41,110 nucleotides of DNA from positions 1 through 41,110 of the forward strand of contig JASMDM010000086.1 in the NCBI GenBank assembly GCA_030752795.1, in the 5' to 3' direction. The notes beneath the pieces are model-generated. The model was given only the letters and a program-made list of their open reading frames with translations. It was not told where the DNA came from and did no database searches. Within the stretch, counting starts at the first letter, position 1, and the number at the start of each line of letters is the position of its first letter. Made by a program: the position numbers and the translations under genes. Below are positions 33,619 to 41,110 of the stretch, piece by piece. This DNA is from SAR202 cluster bacterium. GTDB taxonomy: Bacteria > Chloroflexota > Dehalococcoidia > Lucifugimonadales > UBA1123.

Positions 33619-35112
33619 ATGAATGGTTCGGAACGACCGGCCACCGGCGACCACACGCAGTCTCGATCGATGATGGCGCTTCGGTCCGGTGAGATTGAAC
33701 TTGCAATTATCGTGTTGACAGATGGGTTCAGAACTGACGTCGTCCACGAACTGACCCGTTCGGGAGACCTCCCGAACATCTCAAGCCACGTCCTGGCCGA
33801 AGGTTCGCACTTCGACGGCGTGACCGTATTCCCTAGCGTCACCAACGTCGCTTACTTGCCCATGCTTACAGGCCAATACCCGGGCAAGGCGAACATCCCC
33901 GGGATTCGCTGGCTGGACAAAGCCAAGTTCAAATCCGGCAATCTGTTCGATGAAGGCCAACGCACATACGTCGGCGTGGCCCACACCAAGCTCAACAGCG
34001 ATCTGCCGGACACCCTCGAGACGCTGTTTGAATTGTGTCCCGATTCCATGGCATTCCGCAGCGACATCCACCGCGGGTTGCCGAACGGACACAATCGCTT
34101 CTACAAATTGTCCTATCCTTGGATGTTTTTGTCGCACTATCTGAAGAGAGCGGATTTCATCGACAGTTTGGTAATGAGAAGTGTGCAGGGCGCCCTACGC
34201 GAAAGAGCCGCCAACCCGCCGAGGTTCATCTTTCTCCCGATGCTCGACGTCGATTCCGCGTCGCACGCCCGCGGGCCGCTCCACAAGCGCACGTACGACG
34301 CCTATCGACGAATCGACAGCGCGATCGGAGCGCTCGTTGACCGGCTCAAGAAGCTGGGCGTTTGGAGCAAGACGCACCTCATGATCGTGAGCGATCACGG
34401 CCACTCGAAGACCGATGAGCACCTGGACCTGAGCCGGATGGTGACCGAGCTCGGCTACGGCGTGTTCGAGCACCCGAACATCTTCCGGAGCAAGGCGGAC
34501 GCGGCCGTCGCTGTCTCGGGCAACTCCTTCGCGAACTTGTATGTGTCATTCGATGGAAAGTGGGAGCGACCGCTCAATGGCGACGAGCTGGACAGCCAAC
34601 ACAAGAAGCTCCTGAACGCGCTTACCGATCGACCGGAGATCGAATGGATCGCCTATCGCAACGGCGAAGGTTCGATTAAAGTCGATTCAGGATTGGGAAC
34701 GGCGCTCTTGGGCCGAGACGACGGCCACTACGACTACAGCTACTTCGGCGCCGACCCGCTACAACTGGGCCTGCCCCACACTCGGGTCGCGCGAGACGAC
34801 GCGCTTGAGATGACGATCGACACCCAGTTCCCGGACGCGCTTGAACAGCTATCGCAACTATTCTCCAGTCAGCGAACAGGCGACATCGTCGTCACGTCGA
34901 AGCCCGGTTTCGATCTGAGGGGTTGGCGCGAATTGCCGGAGCATCGGTCCTCGCACGGAGCGCTGCGACGAGACCATATGATGGTGCCAATCCTCAGCAA
35001 TCGCCCTCTCGCGGAGAACGGACCAATGCGCACCGTCGATGTGTTCCCGACCATCGCGGAGTCTCTCGAATTGACCACGACAAGATCGGTTATCGGCCAC
35101 AGTCTGTGGTAG
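33619..35112 (+). CDS. alkaline phosphatase superfamily, type I phosphodiesterase/nucleotide pyrophosphatase-like
   Basis: Two-metal phosphoesterase of the NPP/phosphonoacetate hydrolase type. The 497-residue product has metal and nucleophile residues in order: VLTDGFRTD (Asp35), FPSVTNVAYLPMLTGQYPGK with Thr75 as nucleophile, LDVDSASHARGP (Asp212, His216), SDHGHSKTDEH (Asp259, His260) and a late His in RSSHGALRRDHMMVPI. No signal peptide or membrane helix is evident, so it is cytosolic or loosely membrane-bound. I chose ATG at 33619 because AAGGAAG lies 8 nt upstream; an in-frame TTG at 33517 has no ribosome site. The 3' end overlaps the next gene by 7 nt, implying coupled translation and a shared membrane-linked task. 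Substrate not identifiable. Confidence 0.85.
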   Translation: MNGSERPATGDHTQSRSMMALRSGEIELAIIVLTDGFRTDVVHELTRSGDLPNISSHVLAEGSHFDGVTVFPSVTNVAYLPMLTGQYPGKANIPGIRWLDKAKFKSGNLFDEGQRTYVGVAHTKLNSDLPDTLETLFELCPDSMAFRSDIHRGLPNGHNRFYKLSYPWMFLSHYLKRADFIDSLVMRSVQGALRERAANPPRFIFLPMLDVDSASHARGPLHKRTYDAYRRIDSAIGALVDRLKKLGVWSKTHLMIVSDHGHSKTDEHLDLSRMVTELGYGVFEHPNIFRSKADAAVAVSGNSFANLYVSFDGKWERPLNGDELDSQHKKLLNALTDRPEIEWIAYRNGEGSIKVDSGLGTALLGRDDGHYDYSYFGADPLQLGLPHTRVARDDALEMTIDTQFPDALEQLSQLFSSQRTGDIVVTSKPGFDLRGWRELPEHRSSHGALRRDHMMVPILSNRPLAENGPMRTVDVFPTIAESLELTTTRSVIGHSLW

Positions 35113-35672
35113 AGGACGAAAAACCTGAACCCGCTTTTCTGAGCCGGCGCAATTTGCTGCTCACCGCCGCCGTCCTCGTGCCCGCGCTGATGAGCACGTG
35201 GTTGATGTGGATGTTCTTGTCGGACTGGTGGAAGCTGACGAGCTTCTTTTGGTACTCGATTCCCGGAAACAGCTTTCTCTGGCTGCCGCACGAACCCGCG
35301 GTGATCGCGGCCAGCCTGATCTACGCCCCGATATGGGTCGCATTGGTTGGCGGACTGGCCACGTTGATCGCATCAGTCATCGACCATGCGCTGTTCACGA
35401 AGGCGTTCGAGATGGAACGACTCGACGCCGCCAGGCGCGCCAAGTTGGTTGTGACCGGGATTCGACTGTTCAACAAACGACCATGGTGGACGATAGTCGT
35501 GTTCGCGTTCACGCCGATCCCGTTCTACCCGATGCGGATCGTGGCGCCAGCGGCGAAATACCCGATGCCGCGGTACGTGTCGGCTGTGGTGGTGGGACGC
35601 GTTCCGAGGTATTTCTTGCTAGCTCTTGGCGGAACGTGGGCGAACTACTTCTTCAAGGCGTGGTGGCCCTGA
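35106..35672 (+). CDS. VTT/DedA-like (SNARE-associated) membrane protein
   Basis: A 188-residue protein with about four hydrophobic segments (near 18-36, 65-90, 118-135, 150-175). The segment FAFTPIPFYPMRIVAPAAKYPMPRYVSAVVVGRVPRYFLLALGG follows the VTT-domain pattern, in which a re-entrant Pro-rich loop and a Gly-Arg motif precede the last helix. VTT proteins are linked to lipid flipping (for example undecaprenyl phosphate in the DedA family). The typical acidic residue of DedA proton-coupling is not obvious. Start GTG at 35106 overlaps the phosphodiesterase stop. The pair suggests a phosphate-bearing lipid or membrane intermediate, but that is inference only. Confidence 0.7.
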   Translation: MVEDEKPEPAFLSRRNLLLTAAVLVPALMSTWLMWMFLSDWWKLTSFFWYSIPGNSFLWLPHEPAVIAASLIYAPIWVALVGGLATLIASVIDHALFTKAFEMERLDAARRAKLVVTGIRLFNKRPWWTIVVFAFTPIPFYPMRIVAPAAKYPMPRYVSAVVVGRVPRYFLLALGGTWANYFFKAWWP

Positions 35673-35708
35673 TCCGGGGCCAGCGCCGATTGTCGCGCTT
35701 GAAATCGC

Positions 35709-38222
35709 CTATCTGGGGAACCGCACCGGTCCCGGCAAGTTCGCCGGAGGCTCGTCGGCGATTATCCGGTCCTCGTAGAGGCCGGCCACTTCCTCGTCCG
35801 TGAGTTCGAGAAGGTCCTGCAATATCAACCGGTTGTGCTGGCCGAAGCATGGCGACGCCATTCTGACCTCCGCTGGCGTGTCCGACAACTTCCAGGGCAT
35901 ACCAGGATATGGAAACACACCCATTTCCGGATGCTCCACCGGAACATAAAACCCGCGTTCGTGGAAATGCGGATTGCTGATCAGTTCCCAGTTGGCCAGA
36001 ACCGGACCCGCCGGAACGCCAGCGGCTTGCAGCAGTCCTGTGGCCTCATTGTGATCGTAACGCGCGGTCCACTCCGAAATCAGCTCGTCGAGTTCGTCGT
36101 GCAACTCGCGTCTCTTCGCGGCAGTCGAATAACGTTCGTCGTCTGCCAAATCGGGGCGCCCGATCGCCTTCGCCAGGTTGGACCACTGGTCTTCGTTCGT
36201 GACGCTGAGCACCACCCAGGCGTCGTCGCCGATGGACCGATAGCACCCCTGAGGTGCGAACTCACGGTGGCGGTTTCCTCGACGCTGCGCAACCCGTCCG
36301 GCGATCGTGTATTCAAGCACCGCTTCGGGGAAGAACGCGATCCCGTTTTCGTTCAGAGACATGTCGATGAACTGTCCACCGCCGCCCTGTTGACAGTGAT
36401 GCAACGCGGCCTGGATCGCCACGGCTGCATGGATCGCGGTGACGGGATCCGCGTAGAACAGCGCTGTTCGGTACGGGCGCTCGTCGTCCGGGTAGCCCAT
36501 CGACGCAGCGAGACCGCACGTCGCCTCGATGTTGGCGCCGTACGCGACGTAATCTCGTTGCGGGCCGGTCTGTCCGAATCCCGAGACGGACACGAAGACA
36601 ATCTCGGGGTTCGCCTGCTTGAGAACATCGTATTCGAGCCCGAAATTGCGCATGACCCTAGGGCTGTTGTTCTCGAGCACGACATCGGACCGCGAAACTA
36701 GCTCCAAGAATAACTCTTTGCCGCGCTCGGTGTTGAGGTCCAGCGTCAGACCGTATTTGTTTCGATTCATCTTGTTGAAGTACCCGGCGCGATTGTAGTG
36801 GTACTTGGCAGGATCTCCGCCCGGGTAACGGCCGCCGCGAGTCATCGGTCGGTCGGGCGACTCGATTTTGATTACTTCAGCGCCGAGGTCGCCCAGATAC
36901 CGGCCCGCGAGGGGTCCGGCCCAGTTTGCCGTAATCTCGAGGATCCGGATGCCTTCAAGCGGCAGCGACGTTCCCACGAAACGTTCGGGTTCCACGGAGG
37001 ATCGTGTCGTCCACACGCGGCCGGCGTCCGCGTGATCGAATTCCATGCCGTTGTCGGCGCCCAACAACGGAGCGGCGCTCTTGACAGCGGCGGGCGTGGC
37101 TCCGAGCTTGTACGGGAACCCCGGCAACGTCTGCGCGCCCGCGATCGGGTGTCGGACTTCGTTAAACCATTGCCTGGCGGCGAGTTGCTCCGAAGCCACG
37201 AGGTCCGCCGCGTCGTCTACGGGGGTGAACGCCAAGCGGAGTTCCTGCGCCGTCCGGAAGATGTCAGCCTTCTTGCGCGTCGCGCACCATTCGGCGACGA
37301 GCTCTCGCAACTCTGCGATGTTCGTGATCCAGTCCTGCCTGTCCGCCCAACGAGGATCTTCCATCAGCTCCGGTTTTTCGATGAGTATGAACATCGTCGG
37401 ATCCCATCGCATCGTCATGAACCAGATCCAGCCGTCCTCGCACTTGATGCAATCCGGTTCGGTGCGCCGCATCACGACGCCCTCGTGAGTCCACGAAGTG
37501 GCAGTCCATGCGTGAGCGGACAGCATCGATTCAGTCGTCGACACGTCGACCTGCTGGCCGCGCCCGATTCGTCTCGCGTGCCACATCGCCGCCAGCGACC
37601 CGGCCGCGGCTTGCGCTCCGGCGTTGATCTGCGGCTGATCGTTGGGCAGCATCAACGGTTCGCGTTCGGCGTCGCCGCAGAAGTACATGTAGCCGCCCAT
37701 GGCGTTGTCGACGATCTCACTCGAGCGCCAGTTCCGATAAGGCCCGGTCTGCCCGAAGTGCGAAATCGACGTCAGCACGACGCCGGGATTCAACCTACGG
37801 AGAACGTCGAATCCCAAACCCTGCGCCGAAAGCCTTCCGGGCGCGAAACTTTCGACGATCAGGTGGGCACGCTGCGCCAGTCGAAGCACCGTCCGGCGAC
37901 CATGAGCCGTCGCCGGGTCAGCGGTTAGGGAGCGTTTGTTGGCGCACAGGCACATGAACATCCCACTCTTGTCCGGATGGGGTTCGTCTCCAGGAAACGG
38001 GCCAACGTGTCTCAGTGGGTGCCCGATCTCGGGCCGCTCGACCATCGCGACGTCCGCGCCAAGATCGGCGAGCAGCTTGGTGCAATATGCCCCGGCAATG
38101 TTGTCGCTCAGATCGAGGACGTTGAATCCCGCGAGCGCGGATTCGTACGCAACTTCGGGCAACTCAGCGTGACGGAGATCCGGCAAATCGAGCCTCGCAT
38201 CTGAACCTTCGTCGATTGTCAT
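35709..38222 (-). CDS. tandem CaiB/BaiF family III CoA-transferase fusion
   Basis: An 837-residue protein of two full family III CoA-transferase domains, about 28-400 and 420-830; normal enzymes are single domains of about 400 residues forming interlocked dimers. Each half opens with the CoA-fold strand and helix (FNVLDLSDNIAGAYCTKLLADLGADV; IRILEITANWAGPLAGRYLGDLGAEVIKIE) and has FGQTGP followed by the region that holds the catalytic Asp in formyl-CoA and carnitine CoA-transferases. By eye that position is Glu169 in the first half (SSEIVDNAMGG) and Gly562 in the second (AYGANIEATCG), so activity may differ from the canonical type. Start ATG at 38222 overlaps the upstream dehydrogenase stop by 4 nt. 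Acyl substrate unknown. Confidence 0.87.
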   Translation of the reverse strand: MTIDEGSDARLDLPDLRHAELPEVAYESALAGFNVLDLSDNIAGAYCTKLLADLGADVAMVERPEIGHPLRHVGPFPGDEPHPDKSGMFMCLCANKRSLTADPATAHGRRTVLRLAQRAHLIVESFAPGRLSAQGLGFDVLRRLNPGVVLTSISHFGQTGPYRNWRSSEIVDNAMGGYMYFCGDAEREPLMLPNDQPQINAGAQAAAGSLAAMWHARRIGRGQQVDVSTTESMLSAHAWTATSWTHEGVVMRRTEPDCIKCEDGWIWFMTMRWDPTMFILIEKPELMEDPRWADRQDWITNIAELRELVAEWCATRKKADIFRTAQELRLAFTPVDDAADLVASEQLAARQWFNEVRHPIAGAQTLPGFPYKLGATPAAVKSAAPLLGADNGMEFDHADAGRVWTTRSSVEPERFVGTSLPLEGIRILEITANWAGPLAGRYLGDLGAEVIKIESPDRPMTRGGRYPGGDPAKYHYNRAGYFNKMNRNKYGLTLDLNTERGKELFLELVSRSDVVLENNSPRVMRNFGLEYDVLKQANPEIVFVSVSGFGQTGPQRDYVAYGANIEATCGLAASMGYPDDERPYRTALFYADPVTAIHAAVAIQAALHHCQQGGGGQFIDMSLNENGIAFFPEAVLEYTIAGRVAQRRGNRHREFAPQGCYRSIGDDAWVVLSVTNEDQWSNLAKAIGRPDLADDERYSTAAKRRELHDELDELISEWTARYDHNEATGLLQAAGVPAGPVLANWELISNPHFHERGFYVPVEHPEMGVFPYPGMPWKLSDTPAEVRMASPCFGQHNRLILQDLLELTDEEVAGLYEDRIIADEPPANLPGPVRFPR

Positions 38223-39187
38223 CGCGCGTTCCGGGGTTCGTTGATCGTTCGGAGCGGGGCGCCGTCGAGGAACGCCTGAACGTTCTCGAGCGCATGCCCG
38301 TAGAAGATCTTGTACGTCTCGACCGTCACGTACCCCATGTGGGGCGTGATCACCGTGTTGTCTAGGTTTCGCAGTGGGTGGTTCGCGGCCAGCGGTTCTT
38401 GATCGAAGACATCGAGGCCCGCTCCGGCAATCGCGCCGCTTTGAATGGCGTCGACGAGCGCGTCCTCGTCAACGATTGGCCCCCGTGACGTGTTGATGAG
38501 GTACGCGGTCGATTTCATCGAACTCAGCTCCGACGTGCCCAGGAGCCCGCGTGTGCGGTCGCTGAGCACCAGATGGATGGTGACGTAATCCGATCGCGCC
38601 AACAATTGATCCTTTGTGACCAGGGTGGCGCCGATTTCATCGGCTCGCTCTCGGGTCAGATTCTGGCTCCAGGCGATGACCTCCATGCCGAAAGCCTTGC
38701 CGACCACCGCGACCTGCGATCCGAGCCGGCCCAATCCGATCACGCCCAAAGTCTTGCCGTGCAGCCCTTCGCCTAGCGTGACTTGCCATCGACCTTCGCG
38801 GGTCGCCTTGTCCTCTTCAGGAACCCGACGCGCTATCGCCAGGATCAATCCCCAGGTGAGCTCGGCCGTCGGATACGGCAATCCTTCGGTTCCGCACACC
38901 GTGATGCCCAGCTCGGTCGCGGCGTCGACATCGATCGAGGCGTTGCGCATTCCCGCGGTGATGAGCAATCGCAGATCGGGCAATCGCTCCAGCAATCTTC
39001 GCGGGAACGGGGTGCGCTCCCGCATTGCAACGACTGCGTCGTAGCCTGCAAGTCTCACCGCAAGCTGGTCTTCGTCGAAGACGTGCTCGGCGTAGACGTC
39101 GACGGTCGCGTCGTCGGGAAGAGATCGCCATTCGGCCATCTCCAGCGCGACGTTTTGGTAGTCATCGAGTATCGCGATCTTGGTCAA
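38219..39187 (-). CDS. D-isomer-specific 2-hydroxyacid dehydrogenase
   Basis: NAD(P)-dependent reductase interconverting 2-oxo acids and D-2-hydroxyacids. The 322-residue product has the substrate domain (1-100 and 290-322), the dinucleotide motif GLGRLG at 151-156, and the catalytic triad Arg235 (NTSRGPIVDE), Glu264 (DVFDQEPL) and His283 (TPHMGYVT). Substrate (for example 2-oxoacid or phosphoglycerate-like) cannot be assigned; the C-terminal ACT domain of SerA is absent. Start is TTG at 39187 with AGGAG 8 nt upstream. It lies between the GctAB-like genes (106 nt away) and the CaiB fusion (4-nt overlap), pointing to a pathway in which a 2-hydroxyacid is made or used together with CoA transfer. 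Confidence 0.9.
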   Translation of the reverse strand: MTKIAILDDYQNVALEMAEWRSLPDDATVDVYAEHVFDEDQLAVRLAGYDAVVAMRERTPFPRRLLERLPDLRLLITAGMRNASIDVDAATELGITVCGTEGLPYPTAELTWGLILAIARRVPEEDKATREGRWQVTLGEGLHGKTLGVIGLGRLGSQVAVVGKAFGMEVIAWSQNLTRERADEIGATLVTKDQLLARSDYVTIHLVLSDRTRGLLGTSELSSMKSTAYLINTSRGPIVDEDALVDAIQSGAIAGAGLDVFDQEPLAANHPLRNLDNTVITPHMGYVTVETYKIFYGHALENVQAFLDGAPLRTINEPRNAR

Positions 39188-39293
39188 TGAACGGTCTCCT
39201 GGGGTTCGGGAAGTCGGTGAATCAGCACGTGATGCTAACGCTTGCGGGCGCTAAGTTGGCAACGCTGTCGTCCACGAAAATCGTCTGGTGATT

Positions 39294-40037
39294 TCAGACG
39301 TCTCGAATGAGGGTGGCGGCCAGGTCGGGGTAGGTTTCGCTCTCGATCATGTGAGCCTTCACGACCGTTCGCAGCGCGTTGACCTCGTCTTCGGTGATCG
39401 GCGGGGTCGTCTCGACCGGACCGTCGACTCCCAGGTCGAAGCCTGTGTTCTCGGTAACTTGGTCCGCCGAGAAGCCTTCGTGCACCGAGGCGAGCTCCAT
39501 CAGACGCGTTTCCATGTTGAACCGCAGTTGCGCCATCGGAGTGACGACCGTGACCTCGCGCGTCCTTCGCCGAACTCCCTCCGGGGAGGTCCCAGCGCCC
39601 GAGATGTAGTTCGCCTGCTCGACGAACGTGCGGGTCGTGTGCTCGGTGCGGAACATGACGATCCGCGGCACCGCGTAGTAGAGAAGGCCCGTGCCGTACT
39701 GACCGGGCATGAGGACATCGGGCTCGTCTCTGTCGCCGATAACGTGGAGGTTGAAGTTGCCGTGCTTGTCGATCTCGATGGCGCTGATGAAAAACAGGTC
39801 CATCTCGCCGCGTTGCGCCAGGAAATGGAAGTCCTTGCCTGATACAAACGGCGAGTATTCTTTGCTGCCGAGTATGATGATCTCTACGTTCGGCGCGTGC
39901 AATTCACGAGCCAACAACATCGCCGTCGCGGGGATGAAGCTCAATGCACCGCACGCGGACGTTTCCCAGTCGTGGACGTGACGGGAGAGCAGGATCGCCA
40001 GCTTCTCCTCGCGTCCAAGCTCGAACTCCGAACTCAA
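39294..40037 (-). CDS. family I CoA-transferase subunit B (GctB/IpdB-like)
   Basis: Beta subunit of a glutaconate CoA-transferase-like enzyme, which moves CoA between acids through a Glu thioester. The 247-residue product has the family features FIPATAMLLARELHAPNVEIIILGS, RGEMDLFFISAIEIDKHGNFNLHVIGD and the late IVTTVVTPMAQLRFN-like region. The catalytic Glu could not be placed with confidence, so a CoA-ester hydrolase role as in IpdAB is also possible. Its ATG at 40037 overlaps the stop of subunit A by 4 nt, a strong sign of an A-B pair translated in step. Confidence 0.87.
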   Translation of the reverse strand: MSSEFELGREEKLAILLSRHVHDWETSACGALSFIPATAMLLARELHAPNVEIIILGSKEYSPFVSGKDFHFLAQRGEMDLFFISAIEIDKHGNFNLHVIGDRDEPDVLMPGQYGTGLLYYAVPRIVMFRTEHTTRTFVEQANYISGAGTSPEGVRRRTREVTVVTPMAQLRFNMETRLMELASVHEGFSADQVTENTGFDLGVDGPVETTPPITEDEVNALRTVVKAHMIESETYPDLAATLIRDV

Positions 40038-40903
40038 CTGGATACGGCCTCGGGAGCCGCGAGCCCCATGCGTCGCAGGTAGCCCTCGTGCGATTCGACT
40101 TCGTGGACCTGCTGCTCGAGATACGCGTCGAACGAATCTTGGGATCGAGCCGCGTCAACGTACTCTTCGATGAGCGATTCGTCAGCGTCGTAGAAGCCGG
40201 GCGCCGAGGTCGGGTGGGCGCCGTAGGGTGCGTGCACGACGGCAGATACGTGGATCGCCGGAATGAACCAGCCGTCCGGGTCGTCAATGCCGACCTCGTC
40301 GACGATCTCCTCGACCGAGACGATCACGCGCCGAGACGCCTGCGCCAGCATCAGCTCTTCGCCTCGTTGTTTGACCAAAACGTTGCCGTACTTGTCGCCT
40401 TTCGGGCCGTGGAAGATCGCGACATCGGGGTTGATCGCCCTGGCAACCACGATTCGTTCGTCAGCCTCGAACGGGTCGTTGATGATGCGGAAGTCGGCAG
40501 GTCGTCGCTCGAGGATGTCAGTGCCCGCATAGCCAAGTGTCGAAACGAAAGGCACGCCCATTGATCCAGCCTGGATCATCGTGTAGAGGACGCCTCAAGT
40601 ATTGTCGAGCATGTGGATGTCGCCGGCCTTCTGAAGCCGGTCGTAGTTGGGCGCGACACGGCTGTAATCTTCGAAGCCGAGGCTGCATGTCTCGACCGTG
40701 TTCGCGACGCCGGCGCCGAGCAGGAAATCGAGGTTCATGGCGCCGCCGACAACGCCCATGGCCGTCAGGCCTCGAACGCCGCGTCGGGCGAGTTCACGCA
40801 TCACAGCCATCGGAGTCCAATCCATCCCTCCGACGAAGACGACCTGGTCGCCGTCCTTTACGATTCCGACCGCTTGTTCAAGGCTAACCAGTTTCTCTCT
40901 CAT
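40034..40903 (-). pseudogene. family I CoA-transferase subunit A (GctA-like), interrupted by in-frame UGA
   Basis: The GctA-like alpha subunit is complete in sequence but split by a single TGA at codon 103 (40595-40597). The first part (EKLVSLEQAVGIVKDGDQVVFVGGMDWTPMAVMRELARRGVRGLT, then VGGAMNLDFLLGAGV) ends GDIHMLDNT. After the TGA the same frame continues GVLYTMIQAGSMGVPFVSTLGY and through to the C-terminus (HAPYGAHPTSAPGFYDADESLIEEY). The joined length, about 288 residues, is normal. Start ATG at 40903 has GAGG 6 nt upstream and a promoter 30 nt away. Initiation at the downstream ATG (40579) would give only the C-terminal 181 residues. All other signals look intact, so this is a recent nonsense change, an assembly error, or recoding (see the hairpin at 40562-40578). 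Confidence 0.8.
40562..40578 (-). promoter_or_regulatory. SECIS-like hairpin downstream of the in-frame UGA
   Basis: In the minus-strand RNA UGAUCCA-GGC-UGGAUCA forms a perfect 7-bp stem with a 3-nt loop beginning with G. The stem starts 16 nt after the UGA and the loop 23 nt after it. Published bacterial SECIS criteria, as I recall them, ask for a loop of 3-14 nt with a G in its first two positions, 16-37 nt from the UGA. The fit is suggestive only; short palindromes occur by chance and this one overlaps coding sequence. Confidence 0.3.
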
Positions 40904-40932
40904 GCGTAACCTCGCGTCGTCAGTGTGCCCAC

Positions 40933-40961
40933 ACACTACTTTGGCCGTCGAATCGTGTCAA
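40933..40961 (-). promoter_or_regulatory. promoter of the CoA-transferase/dehydrogenase operon
   Basis: On the minus strand consensus TTGACA (40956-40961) and TAGTGT (40933-40938) are separated by 17 bp; start near 40926, about 23 nt before the ATG at 40903. It rules out the longer frame start at 40936. Confidence 0.65.
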
Positions 40962-41016
40962 GACTAGTCGCGAACGAGCGCCGGACCGTTCCGCCCGAAT
41001 CCGATATTTTGCCGGA

Positions 41017-41110
41017 TCAGTTTCCGATCAGAGCCGCAACATCGACGTGCTGGTCGATGAGGTCGGCGAATTTCTCCAATTTTCGCGGATGGTCGAAAGC
41101 TGCCCCTTCA
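41017..41110 (-). CDS. C-terminal end of a gene entering from the right edge
   Basis: On the minus strand a frame runs from the window edge for 30 codons to a TGA at 41017-41019. The peptide (FDHPRKLEKFADLIDQHVDV and on to AALIGN) looks like a genuine amphipathic C-terminal helix. I cannot assign a family from so little sequence. It would lie upstream of the CoA-transferase operon in the same direction. Confidence 0.45.
   Translation of the reverse strand, partial: EGAAFDHPRKLEKFADLIDQHVDVAALIGN

Noticed and set aside
40034..40936. Genome-wide reassignment of UGA as an explanation for the split CoA-transferase
   Set aside because: Several intact genes here terminate at TGA with tight overlaps to the next start, so UGA works as a stop.

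Overview
The window looks like a chromosomal segment of a GC-rich bacterium, most likely a marine or soil Chloroflexota of the Dehalococcoidia/SAR202 type. That placement is inferred from gene content and is not proven. The pointers are an aerobic respiratory set (heme A synthesis plus complex I without NuoEFG in the cluster), an enolase-superfamily dehydratase, a stand-alone molybdopterin hydroxylase subunit, several CoA-transferase genes, and frequent TTG/GTG starts. Most of the window is well-packed housekeeping and catabolic DNA; the stretches without genes are filled by a dispersed repeat family.

Layout. 1-640: truncated tyrosine recombinase beside the 3' end of a tRNA-Lys, probably the edge of an old integrated element. 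765-2767: ctaA-ctaB (heme A synthesis for an aa3-type oxidase). 2768-4374: repeat-rich non-coding DNA. 4375-7902 (minus): thrS-infC-rpmI-rplT, with a promoter, a structured leader, a UUCG hairpin and a terminal hairpin. 7935-9973: a HypE/AIR-synthase-like gene divergent from a HAD hydrolase. 9974-10678: repeats again. 10679-14825 (minus): a small zincin-like protein followed by mfd. 15025-16194: a galactonate-dehydratase-like enolase. 16244-18609 (minus): a membrane-anchored protein and a six-fold-repeat DUF5671-like membrane protein.

18756-29854: an 11-subunit complex I operon, nuoABC-[HicB-like gene + repeat]-nuoDHIJKLMN, from a strong promoter to a terminator. 29883-30949: a PIG-L deacetylase and an orphan DUF433. 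30975-33281 (minus): the xanthine dehydrogenase-type large subunit. 33619-35672: a type I phosphodiesterase/phosphatase overlapping a VTT/DedA-like membrane protein. 35709-40961 (minus): an apparent operon with its own promoter, encoding family I CoA-transferase subunits A and B, a D-2-hydroxyacid dehydrogenase and a double-domain family III CoA-transferase.

The strongest anomaly is in that last operon. The CoA-transferase subunit A gene is interrupted by a single in-frame UGA with the frame kept on both sides, and a 7-bp hairpin with a G-starting loop lies 16 nt downstream, in the geometry of a bacterial SECIS element. It may be a nonsense mutation, an assembly error, or recoding. Other points of note are a dispersed repeat family with near-identical inverted copies (one inside the nuo operon), an apparent AUA start for infC, a ThrRS without a TGS domain, likely leaderless mRNAs, and a tandem CaiB/BaiF fusion in which neither half shows the usual catalytic Asp by eye.
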